Source: Haemonchus contortus
Lineage: Eukaryota > Nematoda > Chromadorea > Rhabditida > Trichostrongylidae
Direction: 5' to 3'
Assembly (NCBI GenBank): GCA_000469685.2
Contig: LS997563.1
Coordinates: 17,468,757-17,532,756, forward strand
Length of the DNA stretch: 64,000 nucleotides
Positions 1-12,161 of this stretch are shown here, piece after piece (the stretch's first letter is position 1; each line of letters begins with the position of its first letter). Made by a program: the position numbers and the translations under genes. The notes under the pieces are model-generated. The model was given only the letters and a program-made list of their open reading frames with translations. It was not told the DNA's origin and ran no database searches.

Positions 1-420
1 CGCCGAGGCGAAAACAGCGCTATCTTCGTACCTCATGGAGTCAAAGTTAACGGCGTCACCCACTAGGTCCATGCACAACAGATCATTTCAATCGGTTCGA
101 AGTGGAGCTGCTGTCCACAGATCAGTCGGAGATTCCCTCCAATCATGGATTTCGTTGGGTGGAATCACCGATTTTTTGTTAGCAATGGATATGTGGCGGC
201 TGAGGAGTCCTGACCTGAATCTCATGGATTCCTCAGTGTGGTCAACTGTGGGTATTAAAACATGCGGTAGACCACAATGCGGTAAGAACTGTGATAGTCT
301 CAGGAAGGCGATGCAAAAGACCTGCTTTCAATCCACTGACCTTACTTATAGATACGTGCCCCGTCGACGCCTTTTCTCGACCGACTTCAGTGGGAGAAGA
401 GGGCGACAGATCTCATTTTG
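1..420 (+). pseudogene. Mariner-like transposase remnant (C-terminal part)
   Basis: The + frame ending at 420 resembles the C-terminal third of a Tc1/mariner transposase. It has a stretch like the segment before the last catalytic Asp, then WRLRSPDLNLMDSSVW, which matches the family motif WPPxSPDLNPxDxxxW containing the third catalytic acid. It ends with a basic tail and QISF-stop, where the family usually has GGHFE. The N-terminal DNA-binding part would lie left of the window. The motif is degraded (WRLRSP for WPPxSP, NLM for NPM), so this is probably a decayed copy, although the visible frame stays open to the normal end. No terminal inverted repeat was identified. Confidence is in the family, not the exact subfamily. 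Confidence 0.7.
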
Positions 421-2083
421 AGTGTAACGTCGTAATAAGAGACCATTAATAAACACTTTTCTGAAGTTTTTTTTCAAGCACTTTTATGAAGCATCGGTGC
501 TTGTCTCTCTTAATGCTTTTCTAGCAAGAGATGAGCAGCATGTATTGCATCGGTGGTGCTGCAATCAGAGACGAACTGACATTCCTGAGCTTGACGAGCC
601 CTCTAACACAGCCGTTTAGAATTCTTTCAAAGATTTTCATACTGTGCGAGAATACTCGAAACGGGCGATAGCCATCAAGGCTGCCCTCTTCTTCCAGATC
701 GGAATGGTGGTACTACATTGCCAACTTTCAGGCACCTTCTTTTCTGCGACCACCTGATTGAGGAACTCGTCAGCTCTCGTCGTCAGTCAGTCCGGTGTCC
801 ATCAGTCGCGTTGTCCGGATTCCGCCACCACCATTTCCACTCATCACCTGCTAAGTCAGTAGCCTTGCCGGGGGTCATCTCCCTCGAGCTACCTCCGTTT
901 CCTCCACCATTACTTTCCGTGCGGGACCGTGACCTGCAGAGTGAAAGGTAGAGGCGGGTTAGGCAAACTATGCTGTCGAGATACTCTCAAAGTAGTTCTA
1001 CCATCGTTTCATGCTCGCTTGCAGTATGTTAATCATTGACGTCTGCGATGCGATCATACTCTTTCGGTTCCTGGCCCGCTGGCGGGCGACAGTAGTAGAA
1101 TTGTAAGGGTCTACAAGAGTCTGTAAGTGGAGGAGTGACCGTAATCAAAAGAGCGATAGCGCGTGGAAAACTTAGCTGTCTGGAAAGGAAGTGTCTGAGA
1201 AGTGAGATCTTATCAGCTGGGTAGGGTTCCAGACGAAAGTGTGAAGTGTAAATCAAAGGGAGAGATTCCTTTCATTGTGCAACATTGCCCAGCCTCGCGC
1301 ATGGGAACGTCTGCTCACTGTATCCATGACTCATCTCATTACGCTTATTCAAGACTAGCCCTCAACCTCTCGAGGAGTACAGTCGACAACTCCGCCCGAC
1401 TATCAAGCTCGCCGTCCACTGCGACTGCACTTCCTGCTTGTCACCTCGGGGCCCCACGACCTCCAACCTATAGCGCCTCAACTACTCACTCGTTGATTTC
1501 CATACTCCAGACAATCGGACAGATCTCTTTTATTCCCTGCATATATTGATAAATGATGTAAGTGCAGAGGTATGAGGTCAGCGGTGCGGGGAATTCCTCA
1601 CCAGATTACTGTATTTTTTCCATTTTCAATTTTTAGACGCTTTCAGTTATCGAGCAGTTGATTACCTTCTAGAGAATCTGGAGATTCGAAGATATTTGCC
1701 AAGTTTCTAGTAGCAACCTTGTATCTTCTTCTGTTTTACTTCGAGCTCGGAACTTTCCTAGCTGTAGGTCGCCCTCGGATAGGAAGATTCATTGAGGATC
1801 TTCTATCTGGGTAAGGTTCATCTTGAATCCATTGAATACTTTGTATGGTGTCACTAAAATTTAGAAAGGAATGTAAATTAACCCTGCTGAGGTAGCCGAC
1901 GATTCAAAACGTGTCATTCTCATCTCGTCTGCTCCCTCGTTTATAGTGAAGTCGCACGTCTGACACGTTTAGAGACAACTTGAACGTTTCCTGCTCTCCT
2001 TAGAAAATCAGTTATCAAAACACCTGGGTGCCGTCCTTCGCACCAGGATGCCGTTCACGGCACCAATTTAGTATGAATGCGCC
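421..2083. other. Intergenic stretch with no recognisable gene
   Basis: Only short open frames occur here, for example at 718-951 and 1202-1549 (+) and 1029-1256 (-). None shows a known domain, and none chains to neighbours through splice sites in a consistent phase. Base composition is mixed. It probably includes decayed repeat sequence beside the mariner remnant and the upstream region of rpb-4. Confidence 0.5.
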
Positions 2084-2460
2084 CTATGCGCGTTGCGAGA
2101 GTACAGTTATAGTTTGTGCGCTCCAATGACATTTTGGCTTCGCCGTTGTCACTTTTTTAATGTATTCATTCAAACTTTTGCGTTTGATAGTGTTTTCGAT
2201 CTGCTGATATGTAAGCGGTTTTAGGCCTAACCTTGCGACATTCATCAAAAGGCTACGTATGATTCCAAAGAAGATCTTCGGCCTTACATTATATCTGTTC
2301 AATATAACATGTAGCTTTTTTATTTGAGTGCTTGGACATTGATTATACTTCAGCGGAAGCATCTTCCCTTTTCTTCCTTGTCGACATATATTTCCCTTCA
2401 CATTCACGTACTTCGTTCGGCATCTGAATTTAGGTAAGCTTCGTTATAATTCGCATTAAC

Positions 2461-2473
2461 TTTTCCAGCCAAC
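2461..2473 (+). promoter_or_regulatory. Probable trans-splice acceptor before rpb-4
   Basis: The sequence TTTTCCAG (2461-2468) sits five bases before the rpb-4 ATG at 2474. It matches the nematode 3' splice consensus with no matching upstream exon, as expected where a spliced leader is added. The trans-splicing itself is inferred. Confidence 0.5.
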
Positions 2474-5083
2474 ATGGCTACTGGGAAAACCGCGGAAGAT
2501 ACAGTTGAGGAGGATGCTACTGAGATGAGGTTTCCCAAAGGTAAGTGTGACATTGGCGTTGAAGAGCGAAGCAATACTATTTCGCTTTAAATTCGGGACT
2601 TAATTCCTTAGAAAACGCATCATATAAAAGAATAACTATGACATAGAAAATATCTATGCAGATGCTACAATGTTTTCGAGAGGCCTTTTGCGGAGGCATA
2701 ATACCAGATGTTAAAACAATTTGTTTATGTTGAGTGATTCATACATGTAAGAATGAAGTCTCATTCCCATTTGCTAAGGTTAGTTTAAATAGTTAAGAGC
2801 GAATTTGGGTAAACTTTCTCAATGGGCGGGAATTGGGACATCTATAATTCGCAAAACTAAATTCTTATTACGCTCCTATTCTTGTTGTCTTAAAAACTGT
2901 AGTAGACATAAAATATGAACTTATTAGTTAATAAAAGGGTAAAGTTGAAACGATGAGTGGTGCTGGAATATCATGTGCAGCTGAATCAGTTCATTGATTC
3001 ATGTGTCATCGTTGCTCGAAAGTCGAACTGGTGATTTACGGTCGGTTAATCTACGAAACTCCCCAGATCTTTCCCTTACGGAATTCTTAGAGATCGTGGA
3101 AGGCATACTGATATTATTGCAAACCTCAGCACCCATTACGTAGTAGATTTGGAATAAAAAATACTGCTTTCATTCGCATATCCTAGATTTCGGAGTTGTT
3201 TTTGTGAAGGAACTATTCAGTCAGGATAGGCTACAATTTTTTCGGCTACCAGTACCTGTGCAACGCTGATTCCTTTGGGTGTGTTAAAACAAAATTGCAA
3301 CCACGTCAAAACTCCGTGCTTGATAAAAACTTCGCCATTGGATCTTGACTTATTCCGTTAGTCTTGAACTGTGAACCACATAATTTGAACATATTGAGTA
3401 GTTGCTTATCTATTGTGCTCCATCACAACAGGAGTTCATATGCGGTTTAGTATTAGTGTAATTTTATTTCATTATAATTTCTAGTGTGAGACTTCATTAT
3501 TCACCTTCCTTTAGAATTCGAATCGCAAAACTGTGACGCATTGTTGACTTCGGAGGTGTTTTTGTTACTTGAGCACAGACGACAGCAGAATGAAGCAAAA
3601 GATGAAATTGAGGACATGAGTGAGGTAAGCTCTAGTATACCATTTTCCGACATGTCGAAATTTGGTTCTGTAAATGCTTTCTCTTGCTCTCTCGACGAGC
3701 ACTCAGTGCGATTTGCGATTGCACTTCTGCTTGACACTGCTTCACTTCCTCAATGCAGATACCAATCAATTAATTTATCATGTTACCGAGCCTATCCTTT
3801 TATGTTTCATCGAGTATGTAGGTCAACCTTTCCAGTATGCTGGTAGTTTTCTTGACTCGAGAAGACTACGCGTGGTTTCTAATCTTCGGGAAAACGGTCT
3901 ATCTTCAGTGGCTGCTTTCAGACTTCAACGACGCAACAGACGCGTTTGACCGGCGGTGCTGCTGGCTACGTGTTGACAACATTGAACTGCGATGGATTAC
4001 GTGACAGTGTTGTTAACGAGTGGCTCGCGCCGCCGTCGCTCGGACGCGCGCTCAAAGGTTGAAGTCTGAAAGCAGCCATAGAACACACTTCTCCGCGTGC
4101 GTCGCAAGTCGCAACTACACGTTTCGTAACGGTTCGACAATTTCGATTCTTATTATGGCGGGATGGGCCACATTCTGGTTTCCTCTTTAAAGTGTTCAGA
4201 TATTTGGTGAAATGCAAGTCAGTCAGTAGTCAAGAGTGGTGGTATGATGGGTGATGGGTCTCAGAAGTCTCAAGCTTTTTTACCACTAAGATTTCTCAAA
4301 GTGCATTAGGGTGAAGGTGCGATGTCTAGAGAGTAGGACAGAACACCAGGATAGGCTGTATGCCCTTCACTTCCTGTGCAATTTTTCCTGTTAGGGCATC
4401 GGACTACCAAAGTGCGATTGCCATTGTCTTTCAGAGGTCATAGTTGGACGACTGGACGAACTGTTGGGACCCTTTTGCCTATTCATTCTCACTTATCAGT
4501 CTCCCTCTATTACTATTTTTTAAGCGTCTCAAACCTCGAGGGGAAAGATTCAGATAGTGTTTATATGACAATATTTGGCAGATGTATTTATGTAAACTAA
4601 GTGACTTTCTGTGTTGGGTGAAATTAGACCTCTGGATTGGACCACTTCAGACACTGTTATTCTACTTGATTTTCGACTGCTTTTTAAAACTGACTTTTGT
4701 CTGTTATATGGTCAGCATGAAGTGTGTTTCACTTATGTTCTCTTCTGTGTTCTTTCAGGTTTTCATTAAAACTCTTAATTACGCTCGACGATTATCTCGT
4801 TTCAAAAATCGGGAAACAATCAAAGCAGTTCGTGCAATATTCTCACAAAAACCACTTCACAAATTCGAGGTGGCCCAGATAGTTAACTTGTGTCCTGAGA
4901 CAGCAGAGGAGGCTAAGGTATCATTTGTAGTAATTAATCTATGGTCATGGCAAAATGCAGTGCAAACCATCTTAGTTTTCCGATTCTTTTTAGGCGCTAA
5001 TCCCTTCTCTTGAAAATAAATTGGAAGACGATGACCTCGACGAGATCTTGAGGGACCTGCACAGTAAGAAAACTTTCCAGTGA
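2474..5083 (+). CDS. rpb-4: RNA polymerase II subunit RPB4 (4 exons, 141 aa)
   Basis: This encodes RPB4, which with RPB7 forms the detachable stalk of RNA polymerase II and links transcription to mRNA processing and export in the nucleus. Exons are 2474-2540, 3515-3624, 4759-4917 and 4994-5083, and all phases agree. The protein is 141 aa, close to the human length of 142. It aligns end to end with the family: the FPKEFE start, the [15 protein letters not shown] helix, [44 protein letters not shown], and a KKTFQ end. The start is the first ATG after a trans-splice-like acceptor. Introns 1 and 2 are long; intron 2 (3625-4758) holds a MITE-like element. The RNF14-type gene begins 229 bp downstream on the same strand. 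Identification is very secure. Confidence 0.96.
2541..3514 (+). other. Intron 1 of rpb-4
   Basis: This 974-bp AT-rich intron begins GTAAGTG and ends TTTAG. I see no repeat, ORF or RNA gene in it that I can support. Confidence 0.8.
3909..4078. mobile_element. MITE-like element with 21-bp terminal inverted repeats, in rpb-4 intron 2
   Basis: A 170-bp segment is bounded by perfect 21-bp inverted repeats at 3909-3929 and 4058-4078. The outer end begins TGGCTGCTTTCAGACTTC. The interior is GC-rich and has no coding potential, as expected of a non-autonomous DNA transposon. No clear target-site duplication is visible. The first 12 bases of the terminus, TGGCTGCTTTCA, are identical to those of the element at 16928-17144 in mdf-1, suggesting related families. 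Confidence 0.7.
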
Positions 5084-5312
5084 AGACTCAACGATTTTTG
5101 AACTCAGTTGTTTTTGAATACTGCTCTCCATTACTATTATTTGTCCACCTTGTACAGAAATATTCGAATGCATAAATTCTTGGCTTAATTGTAAATGATT
5201 GTGACAGGTTAAGCCTTACAATGGTTTCTGAAATTTCTATCTGCTATCGTTGTCATCGAGCTGGAGTGAATTCGTTTTCCTACCTGCAATAATTCTATTA
5301 AGAGGTCATAAG

Positions 5313-8300
5313 ATGTCGGGGGATACTCGGGAAGACCAACTCAACGAACTGGAGGCCCTTCGCAGTGTCTACGAGGAGTCGCGTGTTGTTGTCGAAGAAG
5401 GGGATTGTATTAAGGGTCGAATATCAATCGAGTTGGAACCTCTGTCCAAACCACTCACCGTTTTCGCTACTTGTGAAAAAGGTTAGTGAGCTTTCCTATT
5501 CTTTTTTTATATTAATATTCAATATCATGGATATACGAACGGCTAGTTGGCAGGATGTGCCTATTCTTTTTATGATTTGAACTTACTATTTACCAATCAG
5601 CTGCGGAGCAGCTCTGACTTTACCCCAAGTCTACGCTAGTTTTGATATTTTAGGACCCTATTCTGTATCGTTGACTACATTACCACCGGCTAATTTACTT
5701 TTTCGACTTCCACGAGACTACCCGGCTGTTCTTCCGGAATTAAACATAGAATGCGAGTGGATGAGCGAGGATTTGGTTGGTTAATATTTACTGTTTTTTT
5801 TTAAACTGCCTGAATTTCTTTTTCAATCGGTATGGCTTTCCTGAACATTTTTTGTTTACCTATGGGAATGCCAGTGAAACCCATACCGGGAGAGCATTTA
5901 ATAAAATTGATGGTGTAGTGGAGAAGTTCATAGTTTCGACTCTGCTCTTCTCTTACTTTGACCAACGCCTCGGGAGACTTGGACTCTAAGTGATGGGGAT
6001 GAAGATGCAGGGCATCCTTATGAGTAGAGCGTTGAGCGCTCTGTTGACAACGCCGGTCACCGACATACAGCACGGAATGGCTTTGTATAATTTCTCACGC
6101 ACTCAAACGTCTTGCCTTGTGTAAAATACTTCTATGCCATTAACGTGAATTGATTGTGTGGTTTTATTATCAAACTTTTTAAAGAAAAAGTACAGAGGGT
6201 CTAGATCTACTCTAGGTGTATTCGTAGCCTAGCCTGTTGTACGTTATCAAAAGGTCTGGTGTTATGTGAATAGCTTAAGGAAAGAATTATTGCGTCGATT
6301 CGGCAGACTGATTAGATTTAATTTCAGATATCGAACATAGAATCGAAGCTCAAAGAAGTTTGTGAGGAAAACCTCGGAATGGGTGTGCTTTACTTTTGCT
6401 GCGAAACGGTTATCGAAATAGTCAAGAACAAATTAAAAGATATGAAAGAAATTTGCCTCGATGATATTCCTTACGGGAGAAAAAATGTAAGTCAGTTTAC
6501 AATGTCTAGTTCAGTTGTTCTCTCGCATCTGTTTGTTCATTCTTTCAGTTTAGAAGTTAAAATAAATTAGGATTTGAGTGAATGCTATGACGCGGTGCTG
6601 TTGTAGATGGGGGAAAAATTCTCATGTCACCCACCAACCCTTGATTACCTTTTGATTTTTCGATTTCCTAGGTATTCAGCGTTTGGACTTTTTCACAGCC
6701 AGCTTCAGTGCATTTTACACGTTCGCTATGAACACCATTCTGCTTACCTAACTTGCGCTTTATTCAACAATTTCGCCTATCTTTTCGGCGCTGCGGCTCT
6801 TCCTTTGACACACACCTCAGAGCTATGGATTCCACGAATGCAGGATAACCATGCAGTCAACGCCATTCAACTCACTGTGAAAAACCATGCTTGGAATTCC
6901 CCGATTCACCCAGATGAAGAAGTGAATTCGGAATCTCGACTACGTCAACGAACGAAGATCAGGGATGGTGTTGCTTACGCCAAAAAATTGAAGATCAGGT
7001 GGGCGGGGCTCGTAATGCGATATCGTAATGACCGTTGGACCAGGGCTGTTACTGACGGGATCCCTCGGGACATCAAAGGAACACCTGAAGGCCGCTAGCG
7101 CGATGATCAGGCTTTTTCACGAAATCTCCGAACGAAGGAAAGCTCCACTCCGTGTCCCTCGAGCGGCGACGATCCTATGGATTACTCTGGCTCGCGACAG
7201 GACGAGTGTAGACGTTACGGTGCGCGCTCGAGAAAATCAATGATTAGCAGGTGATACTGGTATGGGTACATTCGTACGTCCGAGGATGCGCGCGGCTAAA
7301 TTCATTTCAAATTTCAAATTCATGGCGGAGTTTACGGGTCTGGCGCTTGTCATTGGGCCACAGTTTTAAGGGAAAAGAGATTAATAGGGTCAGCTGACTC
7401 TATAAATCTATTCTACTTCAAATTTGGGCCCCAATGATGGGCGCTAGAGTCATTCCAATAGCCTCAATTTCATCGCGCAATTTGACGCGCGCATCAGCGG
7501 ACGCACGGATGCTCATTTTCCGCAGGTGGTACGGGTGTTGAAATTTCGTGAAATGCACCAAACAGTCCGTTTTATACTAACACTTTGTCAGAGACGAAGT
7601 GGAGGATGAGCTTCGCCCTTTTCTGCGTTTTTGCGACTTTGCGTAGAGGATGTAGTTTTTTAACGGAGCCTTAGGAGGGTAGGAGCATCGGGATGGGTAG
7701 GATGATTACCTCGGGCGACATGCTGATAACTTACCCAGCACAGTGCTCCTTCCCTCATATGGCTCACTCAGAAAATTCCATGCTCTTGATGTAACGCGGA
7801 GTAACACGTAACACATGTTACTCCGCGTTACATCAAGAGCATGGAATTTTCTAAGTAAGCCATATGAGGGAAGTTACTCCATGTGTTAATTTCGTGATGT
7901 ACTAACACTGTTATAGTGCCCCCCTCTCCCTCCCCAATCACATTTTCACTGGTGGGTGTGCTAGGAGGTTGACAACCCATTGCCTGATTACTGTACGAGC
8001 CGAGCGCTTGTACTGAATTTTCCTTTCTGTCATATGACTAGCCGGATCGCCTCACCAAAGCCAAGCTCTTCCCTCTGTGAGGAGTCGGAACGCTCAGCCG
8101 ACTATTACTCCACAAACCGTGTCATCGCTTCAGTTGATTTTCTGGTACTATTCCACTATTACAACCCCAAAAACTCAAAATTTTAATTTCCGATGAAACT
8201 TCGCCTATGGGGGTGATCCGATGCCGTGATAACGAATATGACCTTCATTTTTGGCGCTGGCGCCATTTGGCGCCAAGGGTGTTTTCGCCAAGTTTGCTGA

Positions 8301-11300
8301 AAACTTGCGTTTAGGGGTTATTCGAGGTCCTGATAACGAATATAACATCCATTTCTGTGTCCTCAAACAACGAGTAAAACTTTTATTGAGCCACATCGTC
8401 TCCCCCACAAGCTGTATACCTTGTCGTCGCGCCAAATAGCTTCAGCGCGTGAAATGGATGGTATATTCGTTATCAGGACCTCAAATAACCCCTAAACGCA
8501 AGTTTTTAGCAAATTTGGTGAAAACACCCTTGGCGCCAATTGGCCCCAAATGGCGCCAGCGCCAAAAGTGAAGGTCATATTCGTTATCGGGGCATCGGAT
8601 TACCCCTATACACGAAGTTTCATCGAAAATTAAAATTTTGAGTTTTTGGGGATGTAATAGTGGAATAGTACCGATTTTCTTATCCTACGATCTCGATCGC
8701 CTTAAAATTTGAACGCCCTCGACGAAAGAGAGCTATGTTATAATTGCCATTCCCACACTACCTCCGTACTCAATTTTCGTTAGCATCACTAGACTGGTAA
8801 TAGAATTGTACTCATTCGTAGTTGATGATTTGTGTGATTTTACAGAATCTTAAAGGTCGTGAGTTGGTAGGACGAATAGTGGATTCCAGCTCTAAATCAG
8901 AGGATTTGCTTTTTCAAACCGGGTGTTATGACTGTGAGGTTAGTACAGCGCAATACAATATTGAGTGTTATTTAGTGACAAACATGGTTTTGTTTAGATT
9001 TGCTTTGAAAATAAGATGGGTTCACAATGTGTACGATTCAATCCATGTATGCATGTGTTCTGCAAAGACTGCGTGGCGGGTTTCTTCGCTGAACGTCTAA
9101 ACAATTTGGAGGTTCTGTTTATTCCGTCGTTCATATTATGAAGGAGAGACAGTCAGCGGTCTAACTAATAGCGAATTCAGGTTCGAGAACTAGGATGCCC
9201 AGCTTCCGATTGTAAATCGACGGCGTCCGAACAAACTATACGTAGCGTCATAGGCGAGGTAAAATTGACATAATGCTCCCTCAGTGCCACTGACTTGTAA
9301 TTTTTTGGTGTTCAATGCATTCACCTGAAGACGGTTCTAGGAAGCGTTCGAGCGGTATGATCGTATTTTGCTAGAAAAGAGTTTGGGTCAAATGCCTGAC
9401 GTCGTTAACTGTCCTCGTAAAACATGCCAAAAACCCGTTCTAGTCAGTGAAAGGTATATTTAGAAAAGAGGAGTAAAGTAGCAATTCCATGATTTGAGAT
9501 AAGTTGTACTTTTACTGTGAACGTCTATTTGATTGACGTTTTTTCGTGTTTTAAGAACTGTTAACTTGGGCAGTTGCACAATGTGTGGATATTCTTTCTG
9601 TGTTCTATGTTTTCGAGCTTACCATGGTGTAGACGACTGCAATTTCAAAAGCGGTAAGTGCTTATTCTTACTACTAATTTCTTCTCAGAATTCTTTTTCT
9701 TTCAGTGGACAAAAAACGTATAATCGAGGAATGGAATACGGCCGATCAGAACGGACGTGCGCAGATGGCCAAGCGGTTTGGTGGAATAAAGAACTTAGAG
9801 GTAAGTGTAGCAGTTTTCGTGGACTGCCATGTAACTCGTTTTTTTGGACGTCAAATCCTCAAACCGATCGTTACAGAATATAGTTAATAACTTGCTCAAT
9901 GATGGATGGATGGAGGGAAATAGCAAACCTTGTCCACGATGTCGCGTACGAATTGAGGTCGTATTTTGCCCAGAACGCTGCTTATCCGTTGTTTTTTTTT
10001 TGACCGTTGTTGGCATTCAGAAAAGCGATGGTTGCAATAAGATGCAGTGTACAAAATGTGATGCAATGTTTTGTTGGTTGTGTGAACGTATTCTGGATAG
10101 AAACGATCCATATGCCCACTTCAACGAAGGAGGGGTGAGCTTACATACTTTCCGTTTTTATTTCGAGCTTACTGAACTTCGCGCCAACAAGAGTTTTCAC
10201 AAAAATTTCGAAAGTAGTACAAAGGATATAACTGTTAGTCGCTACATTTGCCAATATCGATTTTCCAACCCCTTTTACAAAACAAAATCCTCAAAATTAA
10301 ACATTTCTGACCCAGTTTTCACTAGCTTTAGATGTCTTATCGAAAAGGGAAAAAGTTTATATGGCGTTCCACGAAATTCCATGGAATGCATCCGATCTCT
10401 TCTCTTTTTTGATAGGACATCCAAAGTCGGTGAAAATCGGATCGTAAGCGAAATCTCGATTTGTTTATTTATTTATTTTTTATACACTTCACTAAGTACT
10501 CCACAACCAGCAGCGAATGAACCAGCCGCCGCCATTACAAATGATGGGAGCGAGGGGACAAAACACTGTCCGCTCCCCCTTCCTACTCTCCATTTACAAG
10601 ACGGTCAATGTTGCTTATACGACTTTTAGGTTTCAAGTTCCTGCTTACTGCTTTACCCCGCTCGTTCTCTCATATTAATTCGTTTCTCAAATCGAATGTT
10701 TTGAGATTTTTGTTTGGTACGACTTTGCTCTTCCTGGAAACTTATTGCTGCTTTTTTGAAAACCTATTTTTTTTCACACTTATTCTCGTCGTTCTTTGTT
10801 GTTTGTTTCTCCGTATTTTCGTTAATGTTGAGATCCTCGCAGCCATCTAATACTTCTGGCATCTTTCTGTCGAATGTTTTGCGGTAAAAAAAATGGAGCC
10901 ATACAATTTACTTGCAGAACCATATCGTCTTAAATTGGTGTGACAACCGCAACTGAGAGCAGAAATAAGGCGTTCAGTTGAACAAACGTCAGTAAAGTGT
11001 CTAGAAGCCTTCGGTGGAAGAAAGAACTATTTGCAAAAATCTCAGGACGGGCAGCAAACCCGTATCACTTGCTTAGGAAAGCCTTCTTGCAGCTGTAATT
11101 CCCTAATTTATGTACAGCTTACAAAACTCAAAAGATTTTTTGGATCTCCTTTCTAAGTCTATGGTAAGTAAGCTAAGCCTACCTGGTAGGTGCTTTCATT
11201 CGCTTCCAAAGTGTGTTGATTCGAAAAAATTGGATAGCATGGACTCTTCATTGGGCGTGGTTAACACCCGATAGCATTGTCTTTCATCTTTTTTGCGGTT

Positions 11301-11568
11301 CTAGCTTGTCTCTTACAAAGCTCCTCATGCTTGTTCCCAATAAATCTCATTAGCTATGGTTTTCGATGAATTTAATTATAAAAAAGGTCTCCATAGAAAT
11401 GAATTTTTCCAGGGTGAATGTGTGAACCGTCTTTTCGAGGATCTCATAGCATCTGACAATGAAGATGAAGAAGTTGTGGTTTGGGAAGATTTTCTCGGAA
11501 GTGAAACTGACAGCGATACTGATTCTGAAGTTCATTTTGAACGAGGTGGTAGTGGAGAATCCGATTGA
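5313..11568 (+). CDS. RNF14: RNF14-type RBR E3 ubiquitin ligase (12 exons, 463 aa)
   Basis: This is a RING-between-RING ubiquitin ligase of the RNF14/ARA54 family. In this family RING1 recruits the E2 and a cysteine in RING2 forms a thioester with ubiquitin. Exons are 5313-5481, 5654-5775, 6328-6486, 8846-8938, 8998-9111, 9181-9258, 9341-9453, 9556-9653, 9706-9800, 9877-9957, 10021-10134 and 11413-11568; all phases agree. Human RNF14 is 474 aa. Domains are an N-terminal RWD (about 6-130), RING1 (C180, C183, C198, H200, C203, C206, C225, C230), IBR (C269, C274, C290, C293, C298, C301, H306, C311) and RING2 (C366, C369, C384, C387, C392, C395) with DGCNKM placing the catalytic cysteine at C379. 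The conserved PYxHFNxxG segment and an acidic tail follow. It starts 229 bp after rpb-4. Intron 3 is packed with mobile DNA. Confidence 0.93.
6830..7245 (+). mobile_element. RTE-type LINE 3' tail remnant in RNF14 intron 3
   Basis: The + strand encodes a decayed C-terminal end of an RTE-type (endonuclease plus reverse transcriptase) LINE. SRLRQRTKIRDGVAYAKK, IRWAGLVMRYRNDRWTRAVTD and IPRDIKGTP are followed, after a frameshift near 7085, by RLFHEISERRK, RVPRAATILWITLARDR and a basic end. These segments are typical of the region after the RT domain in hookworm-type RTE elements. The RT and endonuclease domains are absent, as expected for a 5'-truncated copy. Sequence to about 7740 may be its untranslated 3' part, but I cannot fix its end. 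Confidence 0.75.
7749..7873. repeat. Near-perfect 58-bp inverted repeat (palindromic element)
   Basis: The arms 7749-7806 and 7816-7873 are reverse complements with two mismatches and a 9-base spacer, giving a 125-bp hairpin-forming sequence in RNF14 intron 3. The arms begin CTTCCCTCATATGGCT and end GCGGAGTAACA at the centre. There is no coding content. It is probably a fold-back or MITE-type element, but no target-site duplication was found. Confidence 0.85.
8144..8672. mobile_element. Large fold-back element (about 215-bp arms) in RNF14 intron 3
   Basis: The arms 8144 to about 8356 and about 8452 to 8672 are inverted copies that differ at scattered positions and separate around a unique spacer of about 95 bp. 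The outer ends are GGTACTATTCCACTATTACA and its complement. Each arm contains two copies of a submotif GATAACGAATAT followed by a CCWTCATTT-like sequence, and the middle of the arm contains overlapping GGCGCC runs. There is no significant ORF; the two short open frames inside are mirror images of each other. It looks like a non-autonomous fold-back DNA element. Confidence 0.8.
10135..11412 (+). other. Intron 11 of the RNF14-type gene
   Basis: This 1278-bp intron separates the exon carrying RING2 from the acidic last exon. A long open frame running through the upstream exons (9844-10629) continues into it only by chance. I see no repeat or RNA gene here that I can support. Confidence 0.7.
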
Positions 11569-12161
11569 TTAATACTCGCTCGCCATACGTTCGCTTTCGT
11601 GTGCTGGAATGGCTTTCTCTTTGGGTAGTTGCCTGATAAGTTGTTCCTTTCCTGAACAGGCTCTTCTAATTCGTTGTAGTTGCAACATAACGATTCTAGC
11701 TTTGTACCATTGAGAAAATTTTGTATTTTATAAGACTTGTCCATACTGCTAGGAATATATGGTCGAAAATGGGTAACTCTTTGCCTTCGAAATTTTATGG
11801 CTAACCTTATAGCTTTCAGTCCATTGTGCACTGTAACTAACATTTTTATAATGCAACTCATCTTCGCAGTTTCCCGGTGAAATTTTGTCAAGTAAAGATT
11901 GCATATTTCTTCACCTGTGTTATTCTGTTAGAGTTGCTATGTTTGCATTGAATTACTTGGAAATTGAAGGTGTTACTCTAGGCTAATGTGTAAATTCAGA
12001 ACAAATGGGTGGTTGGAAGCTTGAGACGGGGCGATTCGCTTTGATGGTCACGTTTCCTGTTGCTGCGTTTTGGTTTTTCAACCAACCTTCCTTGTTCAAA
12101 GTGTTTGTACGTTGACTACAATTTATCCTTTTGTTGAAGATCAATATTTGATTGGATTTAG

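Noticed and set aside
7028..7243. Small host gene in RNF14 intron 3
   Set aside because: The product matches the RTE LINE tail (WITLARDR) and continues the retroelement frame after a frameshift.
9844..10629. 261-codon + frame across the RNF14 RING2 region
   Set aside because: It contains real exons 10 and 11 but reads through introns. Family alignment and phase show splicing at 9957/10021 and 10134/11413.
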